Part shown: piece after piece, positions 60,930 through 64,000 of the stretch
Layout: each line of letters begins with the position of its first letter
Position numbering within the stretch: the first letter of the stretch is position 1
NCBI RefSeq assembly: GCF_000613925.1
Contig: NZ_BAJX01000007.1
Span: 87,777-151,776, forward strand
Direction of reading: 5' to 3'
Source: Prevotella histicola JCM 15637 = DNF00424
GTDB lineage: Bacteria > Bacteroidota > Bacteroidia > Bacteroidales > Bacteroidaceae
Length of the DNA stretch: 64,000 nt
Position numbers and translations under genes: made by a program
Notes under the pieces: model-generated
The model's database searches: none
Seen by the model: only the letters and a program-made list of their open reading frames with translations
Told to the model about the DNA's origin: nothing

Positions 60930-63311
60930 TTATCTGCCATGCATGACTCCAGACTCTTTGTCAGAGTTTGTGATGCGCTTCGTGGCACTTGATTTCTGCT
61001 TGCCATAGTCCAAATTGAATGAGAATTTGAGGGCTAACACACGTCGAAAGTCTTTTGAATAAGCGTTTGCCTGGTAAGGGGCAAGATGTGAAAAGTTCTC
61101 ATCACTACTCTTATATTGTTTGGTGAAGGGGAGCATCATGGTCAGTAGTAGTGCCCATCTGTCGTGTTTGTAGCCAATAGTTATAGCATGAAAGGACTCT
61201 CCTCTCTCAAGAGTCTCACCCCATAGATTATGATAGCTGGTATTCATCTCAGCCGAAAAGATCCATGATTTATACATAGCAATGACGTCACCAGTGACTC
61301 CCCAATTGGAATGGGTATGTGTATAGGTGTTTCCATTGCTGATATATCGATTGAAAAATGGGGTGATTTGTAGTGAAAACCATTCGCCAAAGGGGTGCAG
61401 ACGTATGCCAAGCTGTGTGTTGAACCTGTGGAATCGCTTTTGATTTGCAGTCATACGAACAAACTTACTTCCGTTCCATGAGGTCTCTTCCATCATCGGA
61501 TGATAGTCGCAACTGTAGGTTCCGTTCCATGAAACATCGAACCATCGTGTGCCCCAGTTTATCATAAGATTGTTGGAAACGAAGGTAACTGCCTTCAAAT
61601 CAGGGTTTCCTTTCCTTATTTGATAGGTGTCTATGTCCTGCATGACGTCACTGATCTCTGACAAGGAGGGGGCATAGCCAGAGACATTGCCTTGATATTT
61701 AATGGTTATGTTATTGGTAGGTTGGTAGGCAAGGGCAATCTTTGGACGGAGAATAAGCTTAGAAAGATGATTGTCCCCTTGCTGATTGAAGATGCGCATA
61801 GCACCGATCCCAAGGGTATATGACAGCTTTCCGAGCTTTGAACGCCATTCTGAATAGGCATAAGTTTGGGCTGTATTCATCTTCACTGTGCTGCCAATGT
61901 TACCGTCATATATGTTCCGGGTATAGGATTGGGTGTGCTTTAACCCAAAGGTCAGTGCGCTTTTGCTGAATGTTTTCTCATAGATACCTTCTCCAATGAG
62001 CGAGTATTTGTTACCTTCTGTAAGTGAAATGATGGTTTGGTCGGGCTGACCAATGGTCGTCAATGTGTAGTTACGGTTGCTCTTGCTGCCTATATAAGTA
62101 CCTATTACGTCAAGATAAAGATGCTGATTATGACCTAAATCGGATTGGAAATATAAGTCGAGTGATGGGGAATTTACGTTGTTATGGGTTTGATCGGTGA
62201 TGTGATAGATGTCCGTATTGCGGTATAGTGTGCTGATTCTATCGGAGGTTGAATTTGGAGAATAGTCATATGAGTCACGGAAGATAGCGCTGAAACTACT
62301 CTTCTTGGATGTGTAATTATACCATAAAGAGACTTTCATATTACCGAATTTCACTTTGGTAGGCTCTCCTATCTCCTTGTTTTCTATCGTTCCTGTTGGA
62401 TAATGATATTCTTCATAGTTCTCTCTGGTCCACGTAAGGTCTCGTCTGTTCCAGTAACCATTGGCTTTTAGCTCTGATTTTCCTTTGTGATAATTGGCTG
62501 ATAGCTGGTAGTTTCCAAAGCCAGATATGGTGATACTGTTGATGAAATCGCCACTGAGGTTACCGCCATCATTCTTGTATCGAACGATAAAGTCGATAAC
62601 GGCAGGTGCATCTGCATAACGACTACCAGGCATGTCATGGTACTCTACCTTGATAATGTCTTGTGGACGAATGGCTTTTACTTCATCTATTTTGCATTCA
62701 ACTCCGTTGATTCGAAGCTGTACTGCTTTGCCTGAGAGGGTTGTAACGGTGTTGTTTATGGTATTAATACGGATTCCTGTGAGTTGCATATTCTGTAGTA
62801 AAGCCAGTGCATTGGTGGAGGCTTTGAGCTGAAGTTTCGATGGTAGGATGATCTTTCGGTCTATCTTATCTATCTCTCGCTTGCCAATGACTTCTACTTC
62901 TTTCATCTCTTTGGTGGAAGGAGTTAGTTGTATTTTACCTAAATCTGTGCCCTTCTGGATTCCTTCGAGATGTATCTGGTAGTCGTTATAGCCTAAATAG
63001 CTTATGGAAAGATAGCTTGTTGTGGTGTCTTCTTCTATCGTGAGAAGGAATTTACCGTCTTGATCTGTTGCCGTTTGTAGCTTTAATCCAGTGCCTGAAG
63101 TCAGTTTTACAATTGCTCCAATGATTGGGTTGGCAGTCTCATCAATGACTGTTCCTGTGATAATATTCTTAGCTTGTAAACTTAAACATAGGCATAGCAT
63201 GCAGAAAATGAATGCTGTCTTTCCTATACATAATAATGTTGTTCTCCTTATATATAATAAGGTGGAAGTCGTGTTCGATAGCTTTTGCTTGTTTAATCTT
63301 TGGTTTGTCAT
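60930..63311 (-). CDS. TonB-dependent receptor with CarboxypepD-like domain
   Basis: A 793-residue outer membrane protein. A long N-terminal signal region (hydrophobic TAFIFCMLCLCLSLQA) is followed by a carboxypeptidase regulatory-like domain (ITGTVIDETANPIIGAIVKL), a plug region (VTTLSGKAVQLRINGVECKI, IIKVEYHDMPGSRY) and an OMP_b-brl_3-type barrel. It lacks the SusC signature and has no SusD partner, so it belongs with the smaller Bacteroidetes TonB receptors of unknown ligand. The first 20 codons overlap a short dispersed palindrome (63244-63265), so the true start may be later than 63311. Confidence 0.82.
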   Translation of the reverse strand: MTNQRLNKQKLSNTTSTLLYIRRTTLLCIGKTAFIFCMLCLCLSLQAKNIITGTVIDETANPIIGAIVKLTSGTGLKLQTATDQDGKFLLTIEEDTTTSYLSISYLGYNDYQIHLEGIQKGTDLGKIQLTPSTKEMKEVEVIGKREIDKIDRKIILPSKLQLKASTNALALLQNMQLTGIRINTINNTVTTLSGKAVQLRINGVECKIDEVKAIRPQDIIKVEYHDMPGSRYADAPAVIDFIVRYKNDGGNLSGDFINSITISGFGNYQLSANYHKGKSELKANGYWNRRDLTWTRENYEEYHYPTGTIENKEIGEPTKVKFGNMKVSLWYNYTSKKSSFSAIFRDSYDYSPNSTSDRISTLYRNTDIYHITDQTHNNVNSPSLDLYFQSDLGHNQHLYLDVIGTYIGSKSNRNYTLTTIGQPDQTIISLTEGNKYSLIGEGIYEKTFSKSALTFGLKHTQSYTRNIYDGNIGSTVKMNTAQTYAYSEWRSKLGKLSYTLGIGAMRIFNQQGDNHLSKLILRPKIALAYQPTNNITIKYQGNVSGYAPSLSEISDVMQDIDTYQIRKGNPDLKAVTFVSNNLMINWGTRWFDVSWNGTYSCDYHPMMEETSWNGSKFVRMTANQKRFHRFNTQLGIRLHPFGEWFSLQITPFFNRYISNGNTYTHTHSNWGVTGDVIAMYKSWIFSAEMNTSYHNLWGETLERGESFHAITIGYKHDRWALLLTMMLPFTKQYKSSDENFSHLAPYQANAYSKDFRRVLALKFSFNLDYGKQKSSATKRITNSDKESGVMHGR
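63244..63265. repeat. Short palindrome CTCCTTATATATAATAAGG
   Basis: Lies within the first codons of the TonB receptor frame. Followed by TGG; same family as 16737 and 55606. Confidence 0.5.
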
Positions 63312-63507
63312 ACTTTAGATAGTGTAAATATGATATTTTTTTATTACTTACAAAAGTATAAAAAGTATTTGTAATTGAGGCAAAGGATCGTTTTTTTTGT
63401 TTCGTTTTAGTAATTAAACGTTTGTTAACCTAAGTGGTTCGCCTTTTTGTATACTTGCTACTTCGCCCAAATAGGGCTGCCAAATGAAGTGGATGTGTAT
63501 TTGCTTA

Positions 63508-63610
63508 TAGCTATTAATGCCCTGATCTCTATTTATTAGTGCCCTGATCCCAATATAATAATGCAATGCTCTCTATATATTAATATGGTGTATGCGTATT
63601 AATAGGCACT
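63508..63610. repeat. Possible 22-nt-period array, family C
   Basis: The words TGATCTC, TGATCCC and TGCTCTC lie exactly 22 nt apart (63523, 63545, 63567) with 15-nt AT-rich segments between them (TATTTATTAGTGCCC and relatives). Counting outward gives five segments and 103 nt, the same frame as the other arrays. Core similarity is weaker than in families A and B. Sequence from 63312 to 63507 shows nothing further. Confidence 0.45.
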
Positions 63611-63667
63611 GACAAACGATCCCAAACATGGTAACACATATTTTTTTAAAAGTTTTTCTTGAAAACA

Positions 63668-63699
63668 TTTGGTGGTAAAGGAAATTCTGTATACCTTTG
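63668..63699 (+). promoter_or_regulatory. Strong promoter, probably of an rRNA operon
   Basis: TTTG 63668-63671, 20-nt gap, TACCTTTG 63692-63699, preceded by A/T tracts that could act as an UP-type element. Confidence 0.75.
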
Positions 63700-64000
63700 C
63701 ACTCGCTTTTACGAAATGAGCCTTTTGGCTTGTAAAGATGAAGCATAAAGAAAGAGTTCTTTGAAAAGATTTACATAAACAGAGAAGTAGTACAAGAAGC
63801 GTCTGTTTGATTTTATATCAGATAGATGGGTAAAAGAAACGAACCGATCAATTCATTGTCTGTGTTTTGTGGTATCGCTACAAGATGTGGAACAAAGAAA
63901 AAGGTGCTTTTTACTTGATATTATTTAGGATAAGCGTTCTGAAACAGAGATTATTCGGTGAAGTGTTTTGGTTAGTGGTATTCCTTATCACTTATCATTC
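63700..64000 (+). other. Probable rRNA operon leader (16S gene beyond window)
   Basis: Three hundred nt without a frame follow the promoter. The stretch AAAGAGTTCTTTGAAAAGAT and a later AGTAGTACAAGAAGCG resemble what precedes 16S rRNA genes in Bacteroides and Prevotella. The 16S start itself (AGAGTTTGATC) is not reached before 64000. Confidence 0.6.

Noticed and set aside
1..64000. Prophage, plasmid, insertion sequence or defence island
   Set aside because: No integrase, transposase, phage structural, restriction or toxin-antitoxin gene was recognised in any frame; the window is ordinary chromosome apart from the small repeats.

Overview
The window looks like a Prevotella chromosome (order Bacteroidales), probably an oral species. 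The evidence is the repeated TAnnTTTG promoter box with a TTTG/TTG element about 20 nt upstream, a SusC/SusD pair, NigD-like and C10-peptidase genes with a type IX secretion tail, and gene orders usual in the group (dut-TPR-DUF4292-envC, folP-cdaA). Most of the window is housekeeping sequence.

Layout. 1-7.4 kb: yqiA-like (partial) and dgt leftward; dut, a TPR protein, a DUF4292 lipoprotein and an EnvC-like amidase activator rightward. 8-15 kb: acyl-CoA ligase, prfB, a 45-aa membrane peptide, a CYTH protein, VanZ, an NSS transporter, an NSS remnant, a ComEA-like HHH protein and tRNA-Pro. 15-25 kb: murF, susC, a broken susD, folP-cdaA and a Bax-inhibitor-1 protein. 25-32 kb: radC, a glycosyltransferase, efp, rpmH, a PASTA protein, rluD and ddl. 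32-46 kb: a periplasmic HAD phosphatase, a glpABC-glpK-glpF operon with a divergent DeoR regulator, an acyltransferase, a NigD-like lipoprotein and a C10 protease. 46-64 kb: MIP18/DUF59 protein, lpxH, a candidate small RNA, pta-ackA, a DUF2156-GNAT fusion, a divergent kbl/threonine dehydrogenase pair, M48 protease, argR, XRE-cupin plus acyl-CoA ligase, a TonB-dependent receptor, and finally what looks like the promoter and leader of an rRNA operon.

The most striking content is between the genes. Six copies of one 173-174 bp element occur, each with exactly the same build: a 42-nt leader able to form a hairpin, five 15-nt cores (AAAAGnnGCCCTTTT or its reverse complement) separated by four 7-nt spacers (103 nt), and a 28-29 nt tail that usually ends in a motif inverse to the leader start. 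All copies lie 3' of genes. Cores flip orientation between copies while several spacer positions keep their identity. Two or more unrelated-sequence arrays (24.1, 40.4 and perhaps 63.5 kb) share the same 5 x 15 + 4 x 7 build. I know of no described element with this architecture.

Second, six genes (HHH protein, susD twice, radC, C10 protease, ackA, DUF2156-GNAT) are split by seven frameshifts, and every one is equivalent to a single missing base. This points to sequencing or assembly deletions, or less likely a mutator strain, rather than seven independent gene losses. These genes should be read as probably intact in the organism.
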